Positions 1 through 8,429 of a stretch of DNA of 64,000 nucleotides are shown piece by piece. The translations under genes were made by a program, and so were the position numbers. Every line of letters begins with the position of its first letter. Position 1 is the stretch's first letter. Location of the stretch: positions 1,860,001 through 1,924,000 of the forward strand of contig NZ_CP134196.1 of the NCBI RefSeq assembly GCF_031585635.1, in the 5' to 3' direction. The stretch comes from Paraburkholderia sp. FT54. GTDB lineage: Bacteria; Pseudomonadota; Gammaproteobacteria; Burkholderiales; Burkholderiaceae. The notes beneath the pieces were generated by a model. It made no database searches. It was given only the letters and a program-made list of their open reading frames with translations, and was not told the DNA's origin.

Positions 1-2
1 AA

Positions 3-233
3 GCTGCGATCGCCGCACCGCATGACAACGCGCACAATGCGGCGCTCAACGCACGCATCAAACGGCGAAAGGAAGGCAATATGCGCGCGACGCTGCGCAC
101 GGAAAGCGGATACGACAAACACACCGCGTCGCGCGGACGATTGACCGACGCGAACGTCAGACGGTCCAGTACAGGCTGGCCAGGCCGGTTGGGATGGTTC
201 ATCGCGTATTTGAGCAAACCTGATTATTATTGA
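3..233 (+). CDS. Possible 3' end of a gene entering from the left edge
   Basis: A frame is open from the window edge to a TGA at 231-233 (76 codons). It has no convincing internal start, so if real it is the C-terminal part of a protein that begins outside the window. The product is basic and ends in KPDYY; I recognise no motif. Codon third positions are moderately GC-rich. It may be a chance open frame. From 234 to 447 I see only the AT-richer upstream region of nadE, with no clear promoter match. Confidence 0.25.
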   Translation, partial: AAIAAPHDNAHNAALNARIKRRKEGNMRATLRTESGYDKHTASRGRLTDANVRRSSTGWPGRLGWFIAYLSKPDYY

Positions 234-447
234 CTGCTCGCCGGCTCATGCGGCGCTCTCGGAACGAGGATGTTACTAAGCACATTGCGATCTGTCGATG
301 AAGATTCGACGATTCACGGATATCGCCGTAATAGCCGGGCACCTTGCCGATCAACGTGGCAGATTAAAAGCGGCGCCAAGGTGAATTAAAGCCGGCCCAT
401 TCACCGTTCGACATTTGCGCGAGCGCGCAAGGAGCAAAGAGGACATC

Positions 448-1308
448 ATGACGCAACACGATCCGGTTGCACGCCAGGCAAGCATCTCCAAGGAAATGCA
501 CATCGGCGCCGAGTTCGACGCAGCGCACGAAATCGAGCGCCGGGTCGCTTTTCTCGCGAATTACCTTCGCAGCAGCGGCCTGAAAACGTATGTGCTCGGG
601 ATCAGCGGCGGTGTGGACTCGACCACTGCCGGCCGGCTTGCGCAACTCGCGGTCGAACGGTTGCGCGCCGAACATTACGATGCGCGCTTCGTCGCAATAC
701 GACTGCCTTACGGCGAACAGAAAGACGAAGCCGATGCGCAGCAGGCCTTGCGATTCATTCGCGCGGACGAAAATCTCGCCATCGATATCAAAGCCGCCGC
801 CGATGCCATGCTCACCGCGCTCGCACACAGCGGCGTGCTATACAAGGATGAATCGCAACAGGACTTCGTACACGGCAATATCAAGGCACGGCAGCGCATG
901 ATCGCGCAGTACGCGGTAGCCAGTGCGCGAGCCGGCGTGGTCATCGGCACGGATCACGCGGCCGAGTCGGTGATGGGCTTCTTCACGAAGTTCGGCGACG
1001 GCGGCGCCGATGTGCTGCCGCTCGCCGGGCTCAACAAGCGTCGCGTGCGTGCCGTGGCCAAGGCACTGGGCGCACCGGAAACATTGGCGCACAAGGTGCC
1101 GACCGCCGACCTCGAAATGTTGCGTCCGCAACGGCCCGATGAGGATGCCTATGGCATTCCGTACGACGCTATCGACGACTTTCTGGAACGCAAACCCGTG
1201 AGCGATGCGGCGCGCGCGACCATCTTGCGTTTTTACGACGCCACGCGTCATAAACGGGCGTTGCCGTACACGCCGTTCGATTGGCCGGCACAGACAAGCG
1301 GAGATTGA
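448..1308 (+). CDS. nadE: NH3-dependent NAD+ synthetase
   Basis: This 286-aa enzyme makes NAD+ from nicotinate adenine dinucleotide, ATP and ammonia, the last step of NAD synthesis in the cytosol. The adenylation P-loop is visible near residues 53-60 (GISGGVDST). The length fits the single-domain ammonia-dependent class, because no nitrilase (glutaminase) domain precedes it. The ATG at 448 was chosen over an upstream in-frame TTG at 415 because purine-rich AAAGAGG lies 5 nt before it. The gene stands alone and converges on the RRM gene. Confidence 0.93.
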   Translation: MTQHDPVARQASISKEMHIGAEFDAAHEIERRVAFLANYLRSSGLKTYVLGISGGVDSTTAGRLAQLAVERLRAEHYDARFVAIRLPYGEQKDEADAQQALRFIRADENLAIDIKAAADAMLTALAHSGVLYKDESQQDFVHGNIKARQRMIAQYAVASARAGVVIGTDHAAESVMGFFTKFGDGGADVLPLAGLNKRRVRAVAKALGAPETLAHKVPTADLEMLRPQRPDEDAYGIPYDAIDDFLERKPVSDAARATILRFYDATRHKRALPYTPFDWPAQTSGD

Positions 1309-1377
1309 TAAGGCGACGGAGGTGCAGTTGATGCGCTGAATGCGCCGAGGTCGGCGCGTGGGCAATCCGCAGACCGA

Positions 1378-1398
1378 GGCGCGCTTTCTTCGCGCGCC
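1378..1398. terminator. Hairpin between convergent genes
   Basis: A 7-bp perfect stem (GGCGCGC/GCGCGCC) with a 7-nt T/C-rich loop lies between the convergent nadE and RRM genes. There is no clear U-tract on either side, so it may be a weak bidirectional terminator or only a transcript-end stabiliser. Confidence 0.3.
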
Positions 1399-1425
1399 AC
1401 TCGCGGGCTCGATGACCGCGTCAGG

Positions 1426-1692
1426 TCACTCAGCCGCAGGCGGTTCGTCGGTGAACAGATCGGCGCTGGCTTCCAGCGTCTGCCCGCCCAACTGCTTGCC
1501 GTGAATCTGCCGCGCAATCACATCGCCCACGTAGGGCACGTCGGCGTCCAGTTCGATCGTGGCGTAGGCGCTGGGCTTGCCGGCGTCGACCACCTCGATG
1601 TTTTTCGCGTAATGCCCAAGTTCGTGCTTGAGGAATTCCCGCACTTCCTGCTCGCTGCACGATTCCGCGATATTGCGCACGATCAGGTTCAT
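1426..1692 (-). CDS. Small RRM-type RNA-binding protein
   Basis: This 88-aa protein looks like a single RNA-recognition-motif domain. The N-terminal MNLIVRNI strand matches an RNP2-type beta-1 strand, a helix EQEVREFLKHELG follows, and AYATIELD resembles a degenerate RNP1/beta-3 region. It probably binds RNA in the cytosol; the target is unknown. Its start lies 5 nt after the stop of the small upstream ORF. Its Shine-Dalgarno (GGGGGTAGG on the minus strand) is built into that ORF's last codons, which suggests translational coupling. Confidence 0.75.
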   Translation of the reverse strand: MNLIVRNIAESCSEQEVREFLKHELGHYAKNIEVVDAGKPSAYATIELDADVPYVGDVIARQIHGKQLGGQTLEASADLFTDEPPAAE

Positions 1693-1697
1693 GCGGC

Positions 1698-1856
1698 CTA
1701 CCCCCGGCGCGCGTTGCGGCCCGTGCCGCGATCCGCGGACTGCACGCGCACGGGGCGCAAGGCAGCACGCTGTTTCGCCTGCTCGGCAGCAAGCTGGCGG
1801 ATCACTGCCGCGCCGGCGGCGCCCAAAGCGGCCAATGACAAAAAGAAGGCGACCAT
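1698..1856 (-). CDS. 52-aa small membrane or secreted peptide upstream of the RRM gene
   Basis: A 52-codon frame begins with ATG preceded by a strong AGGGGAGA Shine-Dalgarno. The first ~20 residues (MVAFFLSLAALGAAGAAV) form a hydrophobic helix or signal anchor. The rest is basic and Gln/Arg-rich. It stops 5 nt before the RRM start, so the two genes form a small operon. No family is recognised. The good ribosome site and tight spacing are the main support. Confidence 0.55.
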   Translation of the reverse strand: MVAFFLSLAALGAAGAAVIRQLAAEQAKQRAALRPVRVQSADRGTGRNARRG

Positions 1857-2137
1857 TTAATTCTCCCCTGCGAAATTCGTCCTGTTTTCAGGATAGCCAT
1901 AATCGACAGCAAAAGCGATGCAACACGGTGTCGTCAAAAAGACGGACTTGAAAAATCTCCGTCAATGCACTGTACCTGAATAAGCGGCGATAAAAATAGC
2001 AAAACAGCTGTTCATTTTGCGGTACAGGCGCAGCAAACGCGTTGAATGCAGACGTGGACTGCAAAAACCGGGCCGCGACACGCATCGCCACGGCATCCTG
2101 CCGGGGACCTACGCAAAAGGCGGACTGCTCCTCGTGA

Positions 2138-2488
2138 TCAGTCCGCCGCTTGCACGTTGGCCGAACTGACCCACCATGTGTTCTTGCCCTGCGGCAGTTG
2201 AACCAGCACTGCGGACGGGTCATCGACGCCGTCGTCGGCGACTTCACATACCGCGAGGCCATCCGGCAGGCGCTTCACCTCGCCCGCCGACTGCAACAAT
2301 GCAACCCGTTGCGCGCTCAACGGCCGCAACTGGCGGTACACGTCAAAGCTGATGGCCGCCGGCACGTCGCCGCGAATCTGCAACGTGTCGGCATGGCCGC
2401 AGTGCACCGACTCGGCGGCGAACACGGCGGTAGTGCCGAACAGGCAGCCGAAGGAAAGCGCCATGGCGGCAAGACGTGAATGGATCAT
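2138..2488 (-). CDS. Hypothetical periplasmic protein
   Basis: The ATG at 2488 follows GGAGAG by 6 nt and opens a signal peptide (MIHSRLAAMALSFGCLFGTT, cleavage near VFAAES). The mature part is about 90 residues with two Cys (HCGHAD and AVCEV) that could form a disulfide. A tract near residues 92-105 reads VLVQLPQGKNTWWV, which looks like an SH3-like strand pair. Function is unknown. The gene is single and lies downstream of the next secreted-protein gene on the same strand. Confidence 0.6.
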   Translation of the reverse strand: MIHSRLAAMALSFGCLFGTTAVFAAESVHCGHADTLQIRGDVPAAISFDVYRQLRPLSAQRVALLQSAGEVKRLPDGLAVCEVADDGVDDPSAVLVQLPQGKNTWWVSSANVQAAD

Positions 2489-2595
2489 GATGACTCTCCG
2501 AAAACCAGATGGGGCCACGGCTCGCTAGTTGCAAGCCGGGCGGTTGAATAAATGCGAATGAACGAAACAGGCGGCCACAGACGAGGCAGCCGCCT

Positions 2596-3249
2596 TCATG
2601 GCGGGTTGTCGCGTCCGGCGCCACGGCCGTTGTCGCCACTGGTGGCGACGTCGAGTCGGCGTACGTCGCACGACGTCTGACTAAAGCCCGAATAAACCAC
2701 CGACCAATTGCCGACGATCGCGGCTTGCGCTTCGGCGAGGCTCAGTTTGCCTTCGCAGACACAGCGCTTGAGCATGACCGCCGCGCGCGCCTTGCGGCGC
2801 TCGCCCTGGTGGCCCGCCCATGGCAGAAGATCGAGATTGGCGGGAGCGTCCGGCGAGCCGCCGAGCACGATCGGCACGCGCCGGTCGAGCGCGAAGTTGA
2901 CGCCGTTGTTCGCGCCGATGCCGCGCGCGGCAAGCATGCGGTCTTTGTGCGCCATCAGTTCGTCGAGCGGCGGCGCAACCGCATCCGCGTAACCTGGGCG
3001 GCAAATCGTCTCCGCCACCGATCGCTGCGTGACACGTTCGTCGAGCATGCCGGCGCTCTGCGCGCGGGCGTCGCCGATGCGTAGCGCGAGCAGCGCCGTG
3101 AAGCCAAGCGCAAGGGCCAGGCGCGTGTTGCGCTGGGGACGCGCAACGTCGCACCGGCGCGTGAGCGCCGGCAGAGCCGTTTCATGCGTACTGCTGGTCG
3201 GGTCGCCGGAATGGTGAGTGCGACGCCTGTCTGCAATGCCTGCGTTCAT
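2596..3249 (-). CDS. Secreted protein of the HNH-like 'CRPGYA...LGG' family, degenerate
   Basis: The C-terminal half carries ETICRPGYADAV, then RRVPIVLGGSPDAPANL, then CEGKLSLAEAQAAIVGNW. This order matches small exported proteins with an HNH-nuclease-like core, in which the middle motif normally reads DHxxPLxLGG. Here the expected His position is Arg, so nuclease activity is doubtful. A hydrophobic segment LALALGFTALLALRIGDARAQ ends in a signal-peptidase site, but sits about 45 residues after the ATG at 3249. That start has no good ribosome site, so the true start may be internal. Family assignment is from memory of the motif. Confidence 0.5.
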   Translation of the reverse strand: MNAGIADRRRTHHSGDPTSSTHETALPALTRRCDVARPQRNTRLALALGFTALLALRIGDARAQSAGMLDERVTQRSVAETICRPGYADAVAPPLDELMAHKDRMLAARGIGANNGVNFALDRRVPIVLGGSPDAPANLDLLPWAGHQGERRKARAAVMLKRCVCEGKLSLAEAQAAIVGNWSVVYSGFSQTSCDVRRLDVATSGDNGRGAGRDNPP

Positions 3250-3525
3250 TCGTCGGCGCGCCGGGAGCGGCGCGCAATAGTTCAATTCGCAGACTGATTA
3301 AAACACATTCAATATGCTTAAGTAAAAAAAGCTCGCTTATGCGTGCGGCGCGCAGCGAATGCATATGCCAGATTTCGCAAGCTGATGGCAGCGGCAACGC
3401 CACCACTTACGCGGCCGCGAGTCCGCATTCGCCGCGCGGCGCCCTCCACCCATCAACAGCGCCATGCAAGGCACGCCGCGTGCGCGTCGCGGCTACGACG
3501 CGCCGGGTCGATCCATCATCGCCGG

Positions 3526-5193
3526 CTACTTCGGCACACGCGCTTGCAGAGCGCGGATACGGAGTAGCGCCTGCGTGTTGGACACCGTCGTGTCGTACAT
3601 CTTCGCGAGATCGGCCTTGAGCGCGGTGCGCGATCCACCGTCGAGATAGACCATATGCCCCGACGGATAAAAGCGCGCCGACAGGTTCTGCCGAACCTGC
3701 TGACTGAGCAGCGGCATTTGCTGCAGATCGAGCACGGTCTGATAAAACGGCGTCACGTAGTCGAAGAAGCCATTCGCCGACAGCACCTTCAGGTCGGGAT
3801 TGAGCGCCATCACGGCGGCCAGGTCGCCGGCCGTGTACAGAATGACGTTGCCTTTCGCGTCGACGCCCTTCTGCGCACCGGTCGGATCGATATGACTGAA
3901 GTCCCAGTACTGAAAGGCCTGGTCGTTCAGATCCGTGAACGACGAATTCGACGTGTACTTCAGCTGCTCGTTCAGATACACGTTCCACATCGTCGTGTAG
4001 ACGCCGGTGACGGCCGTCATGGTCGGGTCGTTGCCGCCGGAATTCGGGTCGATCTTGCCGGCGATGCCCGTGCCGATCGCTGTCACCCGTCCGTCGTACT
4101 CTCCGAGCGCAAGACCTTTGGATTTCAGCAGCGTGGTCAGGAACAGCGAATTGCCCCGGCTGTCGTACGACGCGATGTCCAGACTCCACGCGAGCAGGGT
4201 CGTTTTGTCGATGCCGGTGTATTCGCTGACCTTTTCGACCGTTGCCGTGTCGGTAGTCGGAAACTTACGCAAGGCGGCCAGATAGTCGGTGCGCGCGAAC
4301 TGCGCGACTTCTTCGGCGAACGTGCCGAGATCGGTCGGGCGCGGCGCGATGCCGAGCTTCTTGTGATACCACGCGTCCGCGGCCGCCGTGGGCAGCACGC
4401 CGACCGGGTTGCCGGCCTGCGTGTAGTCGAGAATCGACGATTGCAGCGTAATGCCGTTCAGATCCACGCCGTCTTCGTGCAAGCGGTAAGCGAGCACGCA
4501 ACTGCGCGCCGTGCCGTACGACTCGCCGAACAGATATTTCGGCGAATTCCAGCGGTTGTTCCTGGTCAGAAAACGCTTGATGAACTGCTTGATCGCGTCC
4601 GCGTCCTGGTCGACGCCCCAGAAGTCACGGTTCTTCTTCGGCGCGATCGCCGCCGAGTAGCCGGTGCCGACCGGGTTGATGAAGACGAGGTCGCTCTTGT
4701 CGAGCAGGCTGTCCGGATTGTCTTCCATCGAATACGGCGCGGGTGGCGTGAAGCTCGGCATCGACGTCTTGATGCGGCGCGGCGCGAACGAGCCCAGCAG
4801 CACGAACACCGACGACGAACCCGGGCCGCCGTTATAGAAGAACGTCACCGGCCGGGCTTCTTCCTTCTGGTTGTCCTGCGTGAACGCCACGTAGAACATC
4901 CTGGCTTCCGGCTTCGAACTGCTCGGGTCGACGATGACGAGGTGGCCCACCGTCGCCGTGTAGTTGATCTTGTGTCCACCGATGTTGATCGAATGATGCG
5001 TGATCGCGGCACTTTCATCGGTCTCGGTGACGGAATCGTCCGGCCCGTTGCCGTAGGCGACCGGATCGAAGAACGGCTGATCCTTGGCCTTATGCGGCGC
5101 GCTGGCCGGCGCGGGCGCGGGCGACGGGACGCCCGAAGCATGCGAATTGTGCGAAGGCTGCGGACTAACAGAAGCTGACTCGGTATTCGTCAT
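3526..5193 (-). CDS. Peptidase S10 (serine carboxypeptidase-like)
   Basis: A 555-aa serine carboxypeptidase, which removes C-terminal residues and works best at acid pH. The oxyanion region NGGPGSSS is at about residue 121 and the nucleophile motif GESYG puts the catalytic Ser at about 225. A C-terminal FFDYVTP and YPSGHMVYLDG supply the expected Asp and His. The first ~40 residues are Ser/Pro/Ala-rich, with no hydrophobic signal peptide, so the export route is unclear. GGAG lies 5 nt before the ATG. It follows the S53 peptidase on the same strand with a 73-nt gap, so the two may be co-expressed. Confidence 0.85.
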   Translation of the reverse strand: MTNTESASVSPQPSHNSHASGVPSPAPAPASAPHKAKDQPFFDPVAYGNGPDDSVTETDESAAITHHSINIGGHKINYTATVGHLVIVDPSSSKPEARMFYVAFTQDNQKEEARPVTFFYNGGPGSSSVFVLLGSFAPRRIKTSMPSFTPPAPYSMEDNPDSLLDKSDLVFINPVGTGYSAAIAPKKNRDFWGVDQDADAIKQFIKRFLTRNNRWNSPKYLFGESYGTARSCVLAYRLHEDGVDLNGITLQSSILDYTQAGNPVGVLPTAAADAWYHKKLGIAPRPTDLGTFAEEVAQFARTDYLAALRKFPTTDTATVEKVSEYTGIDKTTLLAWSLDIASYDSRGNSLFLTTLLKSKGLALGEYDGRVTAIGTGIAGKIDPNSGGNDPTMTAVTGVYTTMWNVYLNEQLKYTSNSSFTDLNDQAFQYWDFSHIDPTGAQKGVDAKGNVILYTAGDLAAVMALNPDLKVLSANGFFDYVTPFYQTVLDLQQMPLLSQQVRQNLSARFYPSGHMVYLDGGSRTALKADLAKMYDTTVSNTQALLRIRALQARVPK

Positions 5194-5228
5194 GATCGCT
5201 CCATGGGTTCGTTCACGTCCTGTATGCC

Positions 5229-5254
5229 GCCCCTAAGGAGACCTCCTTCGGGGC
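5229..5254 (-). terminator. Hairpin between the S53 and S10 peptidase genes
   Basis: GCCCC(T)AAGGAG and CTCCTT(C)GGGGC form an 11-bp stem with one mismatch and a 2-nt loop, directly after the S53 stop and before the S10 start. No U-tract follows on the minus strand. It may be an attenuator or mRNA-stability element within the pair rather than a true terminator. Confidence 0.35.
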
Positions 5255-5266
5255 GTGTCTTGCAGA

Positions 5267-6826
5267 CTATAGTGCGGCCGCCACCTTCTGACCATTGGGA
5301 CTGCCGAGGCCCGTGCAGGCATCCCAACCTGCGGATGCCGCGAAACTGCCGTTGTTGCCTTGCGTGATGTCGTTGCACGCGCCCTTCGCCTTATACAGCT
5401 TGGGGTTGATGAATCCGGCCGGCTGCCCTTTAGCCGCATTGATGCGCGCGATCAGCGCGGCCCACAGCGGCGCGACCGCACTGGTGCCGCCGATCACTGT
5501 CTGCGTTCCGTCGATCAATACACTGTAGCCCGTCACCGGCGAAGCGTCGCCGGCCACGTCCGGCACGCCGCGCCCGCTGAGCGCCTTCTTGCCGCCGCCC
5601 GACGACGTGGCGGACAAGCCCTTCTGCCACGTCGGCACCGGGAAGGCGTGGCTCACCCCTCCACCGGTCGCGCCGCCCTGCGCACCGTCGTTCCAGACCG
5701 CCTCGTGCGAGATCGAGGTGCCCGAGGCAGTGAGGCTCGTGCCGCCGCAGGCCAGCACGTAAGGGCTCGACGCCGGGAAGTCGACCTGATCGCCGCTCAA
5801 CGCGCCGTCGCTCGAACCGCTGTCGCCCGACGCCGCGCAGACGGTCACGCCGAGGGCCGCTGCCGTTTGCAGCACGCTGTTGAAGGCCTGCAACGACTGG
5901 CTGGTCCAGTTCGACTCCGGCCCGCCCCAACTGATCGAAATCACCGACGGCTTGTTGGCCGTGTCGTGCACCGCGCGGCTCACCGCGTCGATGAAGCCGG
6001 CGTCGCTGTTCTGAGTGAAATACACCGCGATCGTCGCGCCGGGCGCGATCGCGCCGACGATTTCGATGTCGAGCGTAACTTCGCCGTCCGGCCCGTTCGG
6101 ATCGCCGGTCGGCTGATTGCTGCCCTGATCGACGCCGACCGATTTCACCGTGGGCGATGCGACGCCGAGGCTCGCGAAGTAGGACTTGAGGTCGCTGGTG
6201 TTATACCCGCCGCCCAGTTCGATGATGCCGACGCACTGGCCGCCGCCGTCGCCTTGCGGAAAGTGGTAGAGCGACGCGAGCTGCGGCGGCGTGAACGAAA
6301 CCTGATGACCGCGGGCCGGCTGGAACGGCGGCCGGATGCGAAAGTGCGGACGCGCCTGCGGCCGGTTGTCCAGGCCAAGAACGGCTTCCACCACGCCGTG
6401 CAGATCGTCCGGCACGCTGATCGTGCCGGTGCGGCCACGGAACTGGCCGGACGTGTGGTGTTCGTAATGTTCGAGCTTGACGGCGAACGCATCCTGGAAC
6501 TGGGCAATCGTGCCGCTCAGAAGGACCGAGCGCGCGGCCGGATCGTCGCGCACCACCGTCAAGCCGTGCGCGGCCGCAAAGGCCTTGACCTTGGCGATGT
6601 CGGCCGGCGCGGCGCCGTAATCCCTGGCGAGCGCCTCGCGCGACAGCGGCTTGACGCCGGGATCGCCTGCCTCGATCTTGCTCATCAGCGCGTCGAACTG
6701 CGCCTGCTGCTGACGGCGCAACATGACGAATACTTCGATCCGCTCCGCCGGATCGCATTGCCCCACGACTTTCGAACCCTGTTCCACTGTTCGCTCACTG
6801 CCTGGCAGCGGGTGCTTATTGACCAT
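5267..6826 (-). CDS. Sedolisin-type acid peptidase (S53, pseudomonapepsin-like)
   Basis: A 519-aa pepstatin-insensitive carboxyl peptidase with a pro-domain (about residues 1-165) and a catalytic domain. The S53 residues are visible: Glu249 and Asp253 (DGEVTLDIE), the oxyanion Asp335 (SGDSG) and nucleophile Ser449 (IGGTSAVAP). The C-terminal stretch 484-512 (CNDITQG..GWDACTGLGSPNG) is the family's calcium-binding end. The ATG at 6826 has GGAGGG 8 nt upstream; the open frame before it lacks a ribosome site. No classical signal peptide is seen, as is common for bacterial sedolisins. Confidence 0.9.
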   Translation of the reverse strand: MVNKHPLPGSERTVEQGSKVVGQCDPAERIEVFVMLRRQQQAQFDALMSKIEAGDPGVKPLSREALARDYGAAPADIAKVKAFAAAHGLTVVRDDPAARSVLLSGTIAQFQDAFAVKLEHYEHHTSGQFRGRTGTISVPDDLHGVVEAVLGLDNRPQARPHFRIRPPFQPARGHQVSFTPPQLASLYHFPQGDGGGQCVGIIELGGGYNTSDLKSYFASLGVASPTVKSVGVDQGSNQPTGDPNGPDGEVTLDIEIVGAIAPGATIAVYFTQNSDAGFIDAVSRAVHDTANKPSVISISWGGPESNWTSQSLQAFNSVLQTAAALGVTVCAASGDSGSSDGALSGDQVDFPASSPYVLACGGTSLTASGTSISHEAVWNDGAQGGATGGGVSHAFPVPTWQKGLSATSSGGGKKALSGRGVPDVAGDASPVTGYSVLIDGTQTVIGGTSAVAPLWAALIARINAAKGQPAGFINPKLYKAKGACNDITQGNNGSFAASAGWDACTGLGSPNGQKVAAAL

Positions 6827-7129
6827 GATCTCGACCCTCCAGTTAGCGTGACGGCGCGTTCCACGGAGTGGACCTCGCACGCCACGCGCCTGCACAACCT
6901 CATCGCCTGAAGCCGGCGGCAAGTTGCTGTTTCAAGGACTTCGCCAAACCGTCCGACCAATCCATTCAAACACAGTTCCGGCATGCGCGGCAGTTATCCG
7001 AATGGCTAACGCCGCGCTCGTCAATACGCACTCTGCGCCGCTCGCGCTATGATGCTGCAGCGGCAATCCAGCCGCTACATTGCCTCGCGCGCCATCCGCG
7101 CGCACGATCGAAGAATCAGAGGAAGTCCC
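6827..7129. other. Intergenic region without recognised genes
   Basis: Divergent region between the S53 peptidase (minus) and the DUF1993 gene (plus). I see no RNA gene or repeat. It should contain both promoters, but no clear -35/-10 pair stands out. Confidence 0.4.
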
Positions 7130-7639
7130 ATGTCAATTTCGATGTATCAAGCATCACTGCCCGTGTTGATCCGCGGCCTGACGAACCTGCAGGTCATCCT
7201 GGGCAAAGCCGAAGTGCACGCTGCCGAGAAACAGATCGAGCCTTCGGTGTTCACGACCGCCCGGCTCGCACCGGACATGCTGCCGCTGGTGCGCCAGGTC
7301 TATATCGCGAGCGACACCGCGAAGGGCTGCGCCGCCCGTCTCGCCGGCGTCGAAGCGCCGAAATACGAAGACGTCGAACAGACCTTTGAAGAACTGATTG
7401 CCCGCCTTCAAAAGACGATTGATTATCTGAAGGAATTCAATGGTGAGCAGATCGACGGCTCGGAAGAACGCGCGATCACGCTGAAGATGCGCACGGGTCC
7501 GATCGAGTTCACGGGCCTGTCGTATCTGCTTGGTTTTGTGCTGCCGAACTTCTATTTTCATGTCACGACGGCGTATGACATTCTGCGTCACAACGGCGTC
7601 GAACTCGGCAAGCTCGACTATCTCGGCGGCATCAGGTGA
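7130..7639 (+). CDS. DUF1993 family protein
   Basis: A 169-aa cytosolic protein matching the DUF1993 family in length and pattern (N-terminal MYQASLPVLIRGLTNL; LAPDMLPLVRQV; C-terminal YDILRHNGVELGKLDYLG). The family is related to DinB-like four-helix bundles, but its reaction is unknown. AGGAAG precedes the ATG at 7130; the open frame extending upstream lacks a ribosome site. The gene is monocistronic and converges on ynfA. Confidence 0.8.
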   Translation: MSISMYQASLPVLIRGLTNLQVILGKAEVHAAEKQIEPSVFTTARLAPDMLPLVRQVYIASDTAKGCAARLAGVEAPKYEDVEQTFEELIARLQKTIDYLKEFNGEQIDGSEERAITLKMRTGPIEFTGLSYLLGFVLPNFYFHVTTAYDILRHNGVELGKLDYLGGIR

Positions 7640-7679
7640 AGGGAGCGCCTGCATGGCGCTCGAGGTTTGCGCGGATGCG

Positions 7680-7708
7680 GCAATGAGCGCTCGGCGAGCG
7701 CTCATTGC
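7680..7708. terminator. Strong bidirectional hairpin between DUF1993 and ynfA
   Basis: A perfect 13-bp stem (GCAATGAGCGCTC / GAGCGCTCATTGC) with a 3-nt GGC loop sits between two convergent genes. The flanks lack a long U-tract, but position and perfect symmetry favour a shared transcription-end structure. Confidence 0.5.
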
Positions 7709-7747
7709 GAGCTGCAGCGACGGTGCGTGAGCGTCGCCCCGGCAAGC

Positions 7748-8068
7748 TCAAACGCGCGGCTGGAACGCGATGATCGCCATGCCGGCCAGCGTGAAGGCCG
7801 CGCCTGCCGCGTCCCACAGCGTGGGCCGCACCTTGTCGACGCACCATAGCCAGGCAATCGCCACCGCCACGTACACACCACCGTAAGCCGCATACACGCG
7901 GCCTGCGGCGGTGCCGTGCAGGGTCAGCAGCCAGGCGAACAGCGCGAGGCTGAGCGCACCCGGCACCAGCAGCCAGATCGAGCCGCCCTCTTTCAGCCAG
8001 CGCCACGGCAAATAGCAGCCGACTATTTCAGCAACGGCGGTCACGGCATAAAGCAGAAAAGTTTTCAT
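7748..8068 (-). CDS. ynfA: YnfA family inner-membrane protein (UPF0060)
   Basis: A 106-aa protein with four predicted membrane helices. It shows the YnfA pattern: N-terminal [21 protein letters not shown], central [17 protein letters not shown], and C-terminal [15 protein letters not shown]. The family belongs to the small multidrug resistance superfamily, and drug export has been proposed for some members. No strong Shine-Dalgarno is seen before the ATG. It is divergent from the DUF1289 gene. Confidence 0.88.
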   Translation of the reverse strand: MKTFLLYAVTAVAEIVGCYLPWRWLKEGGSIWLLVPGALSLALFAWLLTLHGTAAGRVYAAYGGVYVAVAIAWLWCVDKVRPTLWDAAGAAFTLAGMAIIAFQPRV

Positions 8069-8198
8069 TGAGAGTGAAGTGAGTGATGTGTTGCCACTGA
8101 TAAGCTGTGGCTCTCTATTGGCTTTATTAACACAATCACTTTGCGTGCGGGCATGGCGCGTGCGAGAGTCCTCGCATTCTCTTCAATCGCATTTCGCC

Positions 8199-8372
8199 AT
8201 GAGCATCGCGTCACCCTGCATCGACATCTGCAAGTTCGACAGCAAGACTGGCTTCTGCATCGGCTGCCTGCGCACGCGCGATGAATGCAAAAGCTGGAAA
8301 AAGATGAAGGACAAGCATCGCAGGAAAATCATCGAGGACCGCTCACGGCGCGAGCATAAGCTGAGCAAGTAA
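8199..8372 (+). CDS. DUF1289 small cysteine-rich protein
   Basis: A 57-aa protein with four Cys in the DUF1289 arrangement: SPCIDICKF, then FCIGCLRTRDECKSW, followed by a basic C-terminus. The Cys set suggests metal binding, probably zinc or an Fe-S cluster. Function is unknown. The ATG at 8199 was chosen because the family begins directly before SPC; the extension upstream has no conserved features. Confidence 0.8.
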   Translation: MSIASPCIDICKFDSKTGFCIGCLRTRDECKSWKKMKDKHRRKIIEDRSRREHKLSK

Positions 8373-8429
8373 GCAGCCCTTCTGTTGCGTGGTTCGCCGC
8401 CTGGCTTCCCACGTACGCGTCCTGTCCTG

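Noticed and set aside
3655..5178. 507-codon open frame opposite the S10 peptidase gene
   Set aside because: It is an antisense shadow caused by high GC at third positions. It has no motifs or ribosome site, and the opposite strand encodes a clear peptidase.
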